Assembly (NCBI GenBank): GCA_037445085.1
Contig: JBBILG010000092.1
Coordinates: forward strand, 1-6,808
Origin: JBBILG01 sp037445085
Lineage (GTDB): Bacteria > Pseudomonadota > Gammaproteobacteria > Burkholderiales > Methylophilaceae
Reading direction: 5' to 3'
Length of the DNA: 6,808 nt
The notes under the pieces are model-generated. The model saw only the letters and a program-made list of their open reading frames with translations. It did no database searches and was not told where the DNA came from. Below are positions 1 to 5,869 of the stretch, in pieces (positions within the stretch are counted from its first letter, which is position 1; every line of letters starts with the position of its first letter). A program made the translations under genes and the position numbers.

Positions 1-170
1 CCCATCCCGCCGACGGCAAGCCGGTGCAGTTCAAGTCCGGCCGCTTCGGCCCCTACGTCCAGCACGGCAAGCTGATGGCCTCCATCCCCAAGGAGCGCAG
101 GCCGGACGAGATCACCCTCCAGGAAGCCCTGGCGCTGCTCGCCGAGAAGGCGGCGAAGCAGGCGGCCTGA
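1..170 (+). CDS. topA: DNA topoisomerase I, C-terminal end (partial)
   Basis: This is the 3' end of a gene that begins before the window. Reading codons from position 3 gives about 55 residues ending in TGA at 168-170. The peptide carries the motif FKSGRFGPYVQHGK followed by an Ile-Thr-Leu-x-Glu-Ala-Leu-x-Leu-Leu segment and a Lys/Ala-rich tail. This is the typical last repeat of the C-terminal region of bacterial type IA topoisomerase I, which relaxes negatively supercoiled DNA; the C-terminal repeats help bind DNA, while the catalytic Tyr and Toprim domain lie upstream and are not visible. The call rests on this short segment only. The gene is convergent with the next gene, and no U-tract terminator follows it; a REP hairpin at 249-268 is the only strong stem downstream. 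Confidence 0.85.
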   Translation, partial: HPADGKPVQFKSGRFGPYVQHGKLMASIPKERRPDEITLQEALALLAEKAAKQAA

Positions 171-245
171 TCGACCCGCCGGCTGGACAAGGCGCGCCGA
201 CATGGAGGACGCCGCCACTGGTTGCGGCGCACGCCCGGCTAGGCC

Positions 246-271
246 GTCACCCCGGCGCAGGCCGGGGTCCA
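246..271 (+). repeat. REP-like palindromic repeat, copy A
   Basis: A perfect 8-bp inverted repeat with a GCAG loop, ACCCCGGCGCAGGCCGGGGT at 249-268, is preceded by GTC and followed by CCAGG. The same design (stem, GCAG loop, CCAGG flank) recurs at 1874-1902, and an inverted degenerate copy lies at 1916-1941. This copy sits between two convergent genes, the usual place for REP elements, where it could act as a transcript-end hairpin. An 8-base G run (272-279) follows directly. Confidence 0.75.
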
Positions 272-326
272 GGGGGGGGCCGAGCGGACGCCGAGCAATG
301 TCCCGAATGGAAAGGCGCGCCCTGCC

Positions 327-1790
327 TCAGCGCCGATGCTTCTCCCACAACTCGCGGCTGTCGATGGGGGTCATGTCCTCGTTGTGCCTGGGGTTGCGGC
401 CCGTGAAGCGCACGTAGTCGTAGGGCTGGCCCTCCCAGGTTTCGCCGGTCGTGGTGTTGCGCGTGCCCCAGCTGTCGGTGTGGTACACCGTGCCGCCCTC
501 CATCGACGAGATCCAGTCCTGCTCGCCGCGGATGCTCTGGGTGCGCTTGTAGTCCAGGTAGTCCTGGCTCCTCTGGCGCTCGTCGTAGGCCGCCTGCATC
601 ATCTCGCGCACGTCGCGAGCATTGTCCGCCACCTTGCGGGCGGTCTCCCGCTCCATCTGCCTGAGCCGTTCCATGCCCTGCTTGACGTAATTGCTCACCC
701 AAGCCTCGTCCAGCGCATAGGAACCGAGCATGGCGCCGAACAATGGCGCGTAGTCGACAAAGCGGTCGCGCGGCGCCGCCACGGTGATGTGGCGGAAGTT
801 CCAGTTGGTATCCAGCCGCGAGCCGAAGCTGATGCCCAGGGTGTAACCCTTGGTCGGTCCCTCGCGGGTATCGCAGTGATAGAGGAAATCGGCCACCTGC
901 ACCGGTCCCGCGGTATAGACCTGGGCCACCTGCGCGGCGATCTGTGGACGCGGGTTCACCTCGAGGAACTTCATGTTGCTGGCCAGTCCCTGGGTGCCGG
1001 AGAGGAAGCGCCAGGCCTGGTCCGGGGGCAGGTAGGGCGAAATGGGCACGCCGGGCACGCGCACGCCCAGGTTCGGCGTGATCACGTCGGCGCTGGCCAC
1101 CATGAAGCTGGGGCTGCCCGCCGGGTCGCTGGCGATGAACTGGCCCTTGCCCAGTTCCCTGACCCGCCAGCCGCTCGGAATCTGGAAGCTGGCGGAGCCG
1201 TCGGACAGGCGATGCGGTTTCAGCGGCGGCAGGGCGGCGCGCTCGCCTGCGCCAGCGGCTTGCGCGGCCTTCATGGCGCGCACGTTGGCCAGGATGGTGA
1301 GCAGGGTCGGCTTGATATCCTCCAGCTGACCCTGCGGCGCCGAGATGGTGGAGTAGTGGAATTGGCCGTCGCGCAGGCTCAGCCAGGCCCGCATCTCCCG
1401 GCGTCCCCCCTTGCCGTCGCCAAAGGCACCGTCGAACCTCAGGCGGTCGCCCGCCCGCGACACCCGCAGATTGCTGAGGGCGAGGTCGGGATAGAGCTGA
1501 GCGATCTGCGCCACCTGCCGGCGCGCCAGGCCCATCAGGTCGGCGCCCGCCGCGCTGCCGAGCTGCAGGGCCACCTTGTAGCGCAGCGCGGAATCGGCGA
1601 CGCGCAGCATCTGCAGATTCCGGTCGCGGCCTTCCTCCGCCTTCCAGCCCGCCGGGAGGTAAAGCACGAAGCCGCCCTGCTGGGTGACCTGCTTCTGCAT
1701 GGCCGGCGGCGCGGATGCGGCGGCGACAGCCGATCCGCCAACCAGGAACCCCATCATTGCGAGGACGGCGAGAATAGCCGGACGTTTCAT
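327..1790 (-). CDS. Uncharacterised secreted protein with two MOG1/PsbP-like domains
   Basis: The 487-residue product is not one I recognise by name. The start is ATG at 1790 because an AAGGTG ribosome site (1795-1800) lies five bases upstream; an in-frame ATG at 1808 has no such support. Residues 1-23 form a Sec signal peptide (Lys-Arg, hydrophobic core, SAVA cleavage site), so the protein is probably periplasmic or secreted. Residues 41-49 (FVLYLPAGW) and 200-208 (ASFQIPSGW) start two similar modules. The first ends near 163-173 in a helix-like TLLTILANVRAM segment, the common end of MOG1/PsbP-like folds. Residues of roughly 355-405 form a charged, probably helical stretch rich in Arg, Glu and Gln, followed by a Trp/Gly/Thr-rich tail (DSWGTRNTTTGETWEG). 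The mature protein has a single Cys (YHCDTREG). It is divergent from prsT across a 232-bp gap. The coding call is firm; the fold is an inference from motifs. Confidence 0.88.
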   Translation of the reverse strand: MKRPAILAVLAMMGFLVGGSAVAAASAPPAMQKQVTQQGGFVLYLPAGWKAEEGRDRNLQMLRVADSALRYKVALQLGSAAGADLMGLARRQVAQIAQLYPDLALSNLRVSRAGDRLRFDGAFGDGKGGRREMRAWLSLRDGQFHYSTISAPQGQLEDIKPTLLTILANVRAMKAAQAAGAGERAALPPLKPHRLSDGSASFQIPSGWRVRELGKGQFIASDPAGSPSFMVASADVITPNLGVRVPGVPISPYLPPDQAWRFLSGTQGLASNMKFLEVNPRPQIAAQVAQVYTAGPVQVADFLYHCDTREGPTKGYTLGISFGSRLDTNWNFRHITVAAPRDRFVDYAPLFGAMLGSYALDEAWVSNYVKQGMERLRQMERETARKVADNARDVREMMQAAYDERQRSQDYLDYKRTQSIRGEQDWISSMEGGTVYHTDSWGTRNTTTGETWEGQPYDYVRFTGRNPRHNEDMTPIDSRELWEKHRR

Positions 1791-1813
1791 GACGCACCTT
1801 TCGATCAAGGATT

Positions 1814-1833
1814 ACCACTCTCAAATTAGTGGT
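1814..1833. promoter_or_regulatory. Palindrome, candidate operator of the minus-strand gene
   Basis: ACCACT (1814-1819) and AGTGGT (1828-1833) form an inverted repeat with an 8-base AT-rich centre; two further bases on each side pair with one mismatch. It lies 24-43 bases upstream of the minus-strand start codon at 1790 and overlaps the candidate -10 box. A repressor site is a reasonable guess, while a 5' leader hairpin is the alternative. Confidence 0.35.
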
Positions 1834-1854
1834 TAATTTCGAGAATGGTGTCAC
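1825..1854 (-). promoter_or_regulatory. Candidate sigma-70 promoter of the secreted protein gene
   Basis: On the minus strand, GTGACA (1849-1854, five of six matches to TTGACA) is followed after 18 bases by ACTAAT (1825-1830, four of six matches to TATAAT). The start codon is about 35 bases further on. The spacing is acceptable but the -10 box is weak, so this is a best guess for the region rather than a firm site. Confidence 0.3.
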
Positions 1855-1873
1855 AGGGGTGCCTCCAACAACC

Positions 1874-1941
1874 CTTCACACCGGCGCAGGCCGGTGTCCA
1901 GGTGGTTGATTTTTATGGATTTCGGCCTGCTCCGGAATGAC
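1874..1941. repeat. Inverted pair of REP-like repeats (REPIN-like element)
   Basis: Copy B (1874-1902, plus orientation) has the stem ACACCGGC (1878-1885), loop GCAG, stem GCCGGTGT (1890-1897) and flank CCAGG. It has the same architecture as copy A at 246-271, with one compensated base-pair change. Copy C (1916-1941) is the same element in inverted orientation: its reverse complement starts GTCATTCCGGAGCAGGCC and ends ATCCA, with mismatches that weaken its stem. A 13-base spacer separates the two copies. The head-to-head arrangement matches REP doublets (BIME/REPIN) that are moved by RAYT transposases; no such gene lies in this window. Unusually, the pair sits in a divergent promoter region. 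An open frame running into prsT from here (start near 1894) is produced by the repeat and is not the gene start. Confidence 0.7.
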
Positions 1942-1966
1942 ATGCCAAGGTTTAATGGGGGTATCC

Positions 1967-2001
1967 ACTGGTATATTTCCAGTCCTGTTTCATCAGACTG
2001 G
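1967..2001. promoter_or_regulatory. Three alternating ACTGG half-sites upstream of prsT
   Basis: ACTGG (1967-1971) faces CCAGT (1979-1983) across seven bases, and CCAGTC (1979-1984) faces GACTGG (1996-2001) across eleven. The middle half-site can therefore pair with either neighbour. The cluster ends 21 bases before the prsT start codon. It could be a regulator operator or, in RNA, a pair of mutually exclusive leader hairpins. TATATT (1972-1977) inside it resembles a -10 box, but no good -35 box precedes it. The symmetry is seen directly; a role is inferred. Confidence 0.3.
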
Positions 2002-2022
2002 CAACCCACCCGAGAGATCGCG

Positions 2023-4803
2023 ATGTCCCAACCTGCCCGACTGCTTGTTGCCCTGTTACTCGGCCTGACCCAGCTCGGCTGTTCCGATAGCGGCGAAAAC
2101 ACCGGCGCCCCCGCCGAGCAAGCCCAGGCCCAGGCGGCGCAGGGCAAGCTGAGCGCCGCCGTCATCGAGCTCAAGAATGCCCTGCAGAAGAACCCGCAGG
2201 ACGCCCAGGCGCGCTTCGCCCTGGCCGAGTTGTACCTGAAGCAGGAACTCGGACGGGCGGCGGAAAAGGAGTTGTTGCAGGCGCGCCAGCTCGGCCTGGA
2301 CGAGGAGCGGGTCGGCCCCGCCCTGGGCGAAGCCCTGCTGCTCAGCCACGACTACAAGCGCGTGCTGGAGCTGGTCAGTCCGGCCGCCATGAAGACCCTG
2401 GGAAAGCGCGCCGACCTGCTGCGCATGCATGCCGACGCGCAGCTCGGCCTCGGCCAGGTCGAACTGGCCTGCACGCAATACAAGGAGGCCCTCAACCTGG
2501 ATGCCAATCTGGCCTCCGCCTACTGGGGCCTGGCGCGCTGCGCGCGCATCCGCGAGGGGGCCGCGGCGGCCCGCGCCCTCTACGCCAAGGCCCTGGCGCT
2601 GAACCCGAACAACGCGCGCACCCGCGTCGAGTTCGGCCACATGGAATACGGCCTGGGCAACCTGGCCGAGGCGGAAAAGCAGTATGCCGAGGCCATCAAG
2701 CTGGACGGCGATTCCCTGCCAGCATTGGCCGGCCATGCCCTGGTGGTGTACCTGCAAGGCCGGGTCGAGCCCGCCCGCGCTGAAATCGCCCGCCTGGGCA
2801 AGGACTACCCCGACAGCCCCCTGACCCATTCCCTGCGCGCGATGCTGGAGTTCGGCCAGCGCAACTACGAGGCCGCGCTCAACGCCGCCGCCCAGGCGCT
2901 CAAGGAAATGCCCCAGCATCTGCCCAGCCTGGCCCTCTACGGCCGCTCCGCCTACCAGCTCGGCCGCTTCGAGGAAGCCTGGCGCGGGCTGTCGTTCTAC
3001 CTCAGGGCCAACCCCGAGGATGCGCACATCCGCAAGCTGGTCGCCAACTCGCAGATTCGCATGCAGCGCAACCTGGACGCCCTGGAGACCCTGTCGCCGC
3101 TGCTGCGCGAAGGCAGCCGGGACGACAACGCCCTGCTGCTGGCCGGCGGCGCCAACCTGCAACTGAACCGGCCGCAGCTCGCCCGCCGCTATTTCGAGCA
3201 GGCCCTGGCGGTCAATCCGAAGTCCACGGATGCCCGCATCGCCCTGGCCCGCATCCTCCTCGCCGGCGGTGACCACGCCGGCGCCAAGTCCCACCTGCGC
3301 CAGGCCGTCGAACTCGCCCCCGATCACCTGCACGCGCACTACACCCTGGCGCAGGCGCACCTGGCCGCGCGCGAATACGACGCGGCCCTCGCCGTGCTGG
3401 CGGACGTCGACAAGCGCTGGCCGAACCGGGTGGAAACCCCGGTGCTGCAAGCCCAGGCCCTGTTCGACAAGAAGGATGTGGCCGGCGCCCGCCGCATCCT
3501 CGAAGCCCGCCTGCGCGCCGCGCCCAAGGACGCCGGCGCCGCACTCAACCTCGCCCGCATCGATCTCTTCGAGGGCAAGCCGGCCGCCGCGCGGGCGCAT
3601 GTGAAGAACGTGCTGGACGACAATCCCAAACATATGGAGGCGCAACTCATGCTGGCGGGCATCGCCGGCCAGGAAGGCGACGCGAAGGAGCGCCAGCGCA
3701 TCCTGGAGCAGATGACCAAGGCGCATCCCGGCGAGCTCGCGCCCGCCATGGAACTCAGCCGCCACCTGCTCGCCCAGGGCCAGGCCTACAAGGCGCTGGA
3801 GTGGGCGCGCCACGCGGAGAAGCTGAAGGCGGATTCGCCCGAGGCCCTGGCCCTGCTGGCGGAGGTGCAGCTCGCCGCCGGCGAGAAGGAGAACGCCCTG
3901 GCCACCACCCATCGCCTCGCCACGGTGGTGCTGCCCAACTCGCCTTCCGCCCAGTTGCGCTACGCCCAACTCCAGTTGGCGGTGAACTCCAACCGCGAAG
4001 GCGCGCGCTTCGCCCTCGGCCGCGCCCTCAAGCTGCAGCCCGACTACCTGGAGGCGCAAACCGCGCTGATCGCCCTGGACCTTTCCGACCGCAAGTACAA
4101 CGCCGCCCAGGAGACGGCGCGCCGCATCCAGGCGCAGCGTCCCGCCGAGGCGGTGGGCCACGTCTACGAGGGCGACGCAATGCTGGCGCAGAACCGCTAC
4201 ACAGCGGCCATTGACGCCTACCGCAAGGGCATCGACAAGAACGGCGGCGGCACCGCCGTCGTCAACCTGCATCGCGCCCTGGTCCTGGCCGGGCGCAAGG
4301 CGGAGGCGGAACAGGCCCTGGAAGCCTGGCTGGCGCGCCGTCCCGGCGACATCCCGGTGCGCATCTACCGCGCCGAAAGCGCCATGGCGGAGGCGCAGTA
4401 CCCCCTGGCGCGGGAACGTTTCGAGGAAATCCAGCGCCTGCGCCCCGAGTTGCCCAACGTGCTCAACAACCTGGCGATTCTGTATGCCCGCATGGGTGAC
4501 GCGCGGGCGCTTGATTTTGCCCGGCGCGCCCACAAGCTGGCCCCCGGCAACCCCCTGATCGCCGACACCCTGGGCTGGATGCTGGTGGAACGCGGCCAGC
4601 ACGGCGAGGGCCTGCCCCTGCTGCGCCAGGCCCACGCCGCTCTGCCGGAGCATCCCCAGGTCGCCTACCACCTTGCGGTCGCCCTGGAGCGCAGCGGCGC
4701 GAAGAACGACGCGCGGGGCCTGCTGCGCAATCTGCTGGGCAAGGCGCAGGCGTTCCCGGAGCGGGCTGAGGCGGAGGCGTTGTGGAAGAAGCTGGGGGGG
4801 TGA
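2023..4803 (+). CDS. prsT: PEP-CTERM system TPR-repeat protein PrsT
   Basis: The 926-residue product consists almost entirely of tetratricopeptide repeats, about 25 at 34-residue spacing from residue ~33 to the end, with recurring patterns such as A-x-LNPNNA and LARILLAGGD. Start choice: ATG at 2023 begins a typical export signal (MSQPARLLVALLLGLTQLGC) and has GAGAG upstream; upstream in-frame codons run through a REP element. Cys20 suggests a lipoprotein, although the lipobox is irregular (Q at -3, L at -2), so anchoring is probable rather than certain. Length, lipoprotein-like N-terminus and the closing repeats (NNLAILYARMGD, then DTLGWMLVERGQ) match the PrsT family, which co-occurs with exosortase XrtA and the PrsK/PrsR regulators in exopolysaccharide-forming bacteria. 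It likely scaffolds envelope assembly or protein sorting; its biochemical role is unknown. A PEP-CTERM gene follows 177 bp downstream without a clear intervening terminator. The frame ends in a G7 tract directly before TGA. Confidence 0.92.
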   Translation: MSQPARLLVALLLGLTQLGCSDSGENTGAPAEQAQAQAAQGKLSAAVIELKNALQKNPQDAQARFALAELYLKQELGRAAEKELLQARQLGLDEERVGPALGEALLLSHDYKRVLELVSPAAMKTLGKRADLLRMHADAQLGLGQVELACTQYKEALNLDANLASAYWGLARCARIREGAAAARALYAKALALNPNNARTRVEFGHMEYGLGNLAEAEKQYAEAIKLDGDSLPALAGHALVVYLQGRVEPARAEIARLGKDYPDSPLTHSLRAMLEFGQRNYEAALNAAAQALKEMPQHLPSLALYGRSAYQLGRFEEAWRGLSFYLRANPEDAHIRKLVANSQIRMQRNLDALETLSPLLREGSRDDNALLLAGGANLQLNRPQLARRYFEQALAVNPKSTDARIALARILLAGGDHAGAKSHLRQAVELAPDHLHAHYTLAQAHLAAREYDAALAVLADVDKRWPNRVETPVLQAQALFDKKDVAGARRILEARLRAAPKDAGAALNLARIDLFEGKPAAARAHVKNVLDDNPKHMEAQLMLAGIAGQEGDAKERQRILEQMTKAHPGELAPAMELSRHLLAQGQAYKALEWARHAEKLKADSPEALALLAEVQLAAGEKENALATTHRLATVVLPNSPSAQLRYAQLQLAVNSNREGARFALGRALKLQPDYLEAQTALIALDLSDRKYNAAQETARRIQAQRPAEAVGHVYEGDAMLAQNRYTAAIDAYRKGIDKNGGGTAVVNLHRALVLAGRKAEAEQALEAWLARRPGDIPVRIYRAESAMAEAQYPLARERFEEIQRLRPELPNVLNNLAILYARMGDARALDFARRAHKLAPGNPLIADTLGWMLVERGQHGEGLPLLRQAHAALPEHPQVAYHLAVALERSGAKNDARGLLRNLLGKAQAFPERAEAEALWKKLGG

Positions 4804-4861
4804 CACCCCATGGTGGTCCGCCGGGCTTGGGTGCCGGGAGTGTCGAAATTATTTACAGAAA

Positions 4862-4878
4862 TGCGGGTTGCTTCCGCA
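4862..4878. promoter_or_regulatory. Palindrome, candidate activator (enhancer) site
   Basis: TGCGG (4862-4866) and CCGCA (4874-4878) form an inverted repeat with a 7-base centre, centred about 75 bases upstream of the predicted sigma-54 transcription start. Sigma-54 promoters need an upstream-bound activator, and PrsR is the expected one in this system. I do not know the PrsR recognition sequence, so the assignment is positional only. Confidence 0.3.
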
Positions 4879-4887
4879 GTGCGTTTT

Positions 4888-4900
4888 CAACCCCATGATT
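4888..4900 (-). promoter_or_regulatory. Candidate IHF binding site
   Basis: CAACCCCATGATT matches the reverse complement of the IHF consensus WATCAANNNNTTR at eight of nine defined positions. The adjoining TTTTTATAG gives the flanking A-tract often seen on that side of strong IHF sites. It lies between the palindrome at 4862-4878 and the sigma-54 promoter at 4919-4934, which is where IHF normally bends DNA for sigma-54 activation. Confidence 0.45.
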
Positions 4901-4918
4901 TTTATAGGTCTTATTGAG

Positions 4919-4934
4919 TGGCATGGGATTTGCT
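4919..4934 (+). promoter_or_regulatory. Sigma-54 (RpoN) promoter of the PEP-CTERM gene
   Basis: TGGCATGGGATTTGCT matches the -24/-12 consensus TGGCACG-N4-TTGCW with one mismatch (T for C in the -24 element). The invariant GG (4920-4921) and GC (4932-4933) are present with correct spacing. The predicted transcription start is near 4944-4945, giving a leader of about 36 bases with a ribosome site GAGGAG at 4968-4973, seven bases before the ATG. This fits the known link between PEP-CTERM genes, the sigma-54 activator PrsR and RpoN. Confidence 0.8.
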
Positions 4935-4980
4935 TGATTATGCTCGCTAGTTTTACAGACCCCATGCGAGGAGTTCCATC

Positions 4981-5802
4981 ATGAAAAAGACCCTTCTAAC
5001 CGCAGCGTTCGCGGCCGCTTTGTTGGCGCCGATGGCCCAGGCCACCATGATTACGCAATGGACGGTGGGAACCTGGACCCGTTTCAATACCACCACGGTG
5101 CAGCCTGCGGACGTGGACATCATCAATGATCAGAGCCTGCGCTGGGGCACCTCAACCGGCTTCGGTCGAAGCGGGCTCGACATCACCAATGGCGGTACGA
5201 GTGGCAGCCCCTACCTCTCCACCCCCGTGTTCACCAACGGGGCGGGTGCCGACAACGTCCGCATCACCCACCTCAACCAGCCCATCACCGGTACCAGCCT
5301 CGATTCCGTCACCATCCTCTCGACCCTTTATCTGACGCCTGTGATTCCGGCCGGTTCGACCGCGGGTCCCATTGGTCCGGTCACTTTCGCGATCAACTTC
5401 GAGGAAACTCCCAATGCCGCTAACCCCTGCGCCAATGGCGCCCCAAATAACAGCGGTGTGAATGTCAACGGCTGCGCTGACATTTTCGTCATCGACAAGC
5501 AGGCCCTGAACTTTGCGTTCCAGTTCCCTGATCCCGATGCACCCGCCACGATTCGCACTTACTTCCTCAGCTTCTTCGAGCGGACCGGCGGCTTCAACCC
5601 CCTGCCCGCAGCGGCTTGCGGCGCGGCCGGCGCCACCGCTCCCTGCCTGGGCTTCATGACCCCGGAACGTCAGAACACCACCGCCCAGTTCGCGGTGACC
5701 ATCACTTCCCAGCCCATCACCATCCCCGAGCCGGGCACTCTGGGTCTGCTGGGTATCGCCTTGACCGGGTTGGCGCTGTCCCGCCGCCGTCGGAAACTTT
5801 GA
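4981..5802 (+). CDS. THxN family PEP-CTERM protein
   Basis: The 273-residue product starts at an ATG with a good ribosome site (GAGGAG). Residues 1-21 are a Sec signal peptide ending PMAQA. The C-terminus is a complete PEP-CTERM sorting signal: PEP at 249-251, a Gly/Leu-rich membrane helix (about 252-266) and the basic tail SRRRRKL. Such signals are processed by exosortase in the inner membrane. The mature part is Thr/Asn/Gly-rich and beta-like, starting with ITQWTVGTW and carrying THLN at residues 96-99, the motif that names the THxN family of PEP-CTERM proteins; the family's function is not established. Four cysteines (150, 165, 213, 222) could form two disulfides. The protein is probably surface or matrix associated. 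It lies downstream of prsT but has its own sigma-54 promoter and terminator, so it is likely a single-gene transcript. Confidence 0.93.
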   Translation: MKKTLLTAAFAAALLAPMAQATMITQWTVGTWTRFNTTTVQPADVDIINDQSLRWGTSTGFGRSGLDITNGGTSGSPYLSTPVFTNGAGADNVRITHLNQPITGTSLDSVTILSTLYLTPVIPAGSTAGPIGPVTFAINFEETPNAANPCANGAPNNSGVNVNGCADIFVIDKQALNFAFQFPDPDAPATIRTYFLSFFERTGGFNPLPAAACGAAGATAPCLGFMTPERQNTTAQFAVTITSQPITIPEPGTLGLLGIALTGLALSRRRRKL

Positions 5803-5820
5803 CAGTCACGGACTTGCGCG

Positions 5821-5847
5821 AAAAGGCGGCCCTCAGGCCGCCTTTTT
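5821..5847 (+). terminator. Intrinsic terminator after the PEP-CTERM gene
   Basis: GGCGGCC (5825-5831), loop CTCA, GGCCGCC (5836-5842) and then TTTTT (5843-5847) form a classical Rho-independent terminator. Four A residues (5821-5824) extend the stem against the T tract. It begins 19 bases after the stop codon at 5802. The next plus-strand gene starts only 22 bases beyond the T tract. Confidence 0.92.
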
Positions 5848-5869
5848 CGTTTTGGCATTTCCCCCAGAC

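Noticed and set aside
1754..1765. TCATTGCGAGGA match to the BIME arm found at 6361
   Set aside because: Only 12 bases match, no palindromic partner is present, and it lies within the signal peptide codons of a coherent gene, so chance is the simplest explanation.
336..1829. A 497-codon plus-strand open frame opposite the secreted protein gene
   Set aside because: It has no ribosome site or domain, and its composition is His/Ala/Arg/Val-rich shadow sequence. The minus-strand frame has a signal peptide, a ribosome site and repeated domain motifs.
247..1854. A 535-codon minus-strand frame overlapping the secreted protein gene in another frame
   Set aside because: Its Arg/Gly/Pro-rich translation lacks hydrophobic-core patterning and runs through the REP repeat, so it is a GC-driven shadow.
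2000..2015. TGGCAAC before prsT as a sigma-54 promoter
   Set aside because: The sequence at the -12 position is CCGAG rather than TTGCW, so the invariant GC is missing.
1894..2022. N-terminal extension of prsT from an upstream start
   Set aside because: The extension is encoded by the inverted REP pair, lacks a signal peptide, and would bury the real signal sequence starting at 2023.
4794..4800. G7 tract at the end of prsT as a phase-variable switch
   Set aside because: Slippage would change only the last one or two residues and the stop, so an on/off effect is unlikely; the tract is also short.
2056..4806. A 916-codon open frame on the minus strand opposite prsT
   Set aside because: It is antisense to a clear TPR protein, and its translation is low-complexity (Gly/Leu/Gln/Val/Ala-rich) without recognisable domains. 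Long antisense frames are expected at this GC content.
5853..5868. TGGCAT before the receiver-like gene as a sigma-54 promoter
   Set aside because: The -24-like element is present but there is no GC at the -12 position, and it would place the transcription start inside the coding region.
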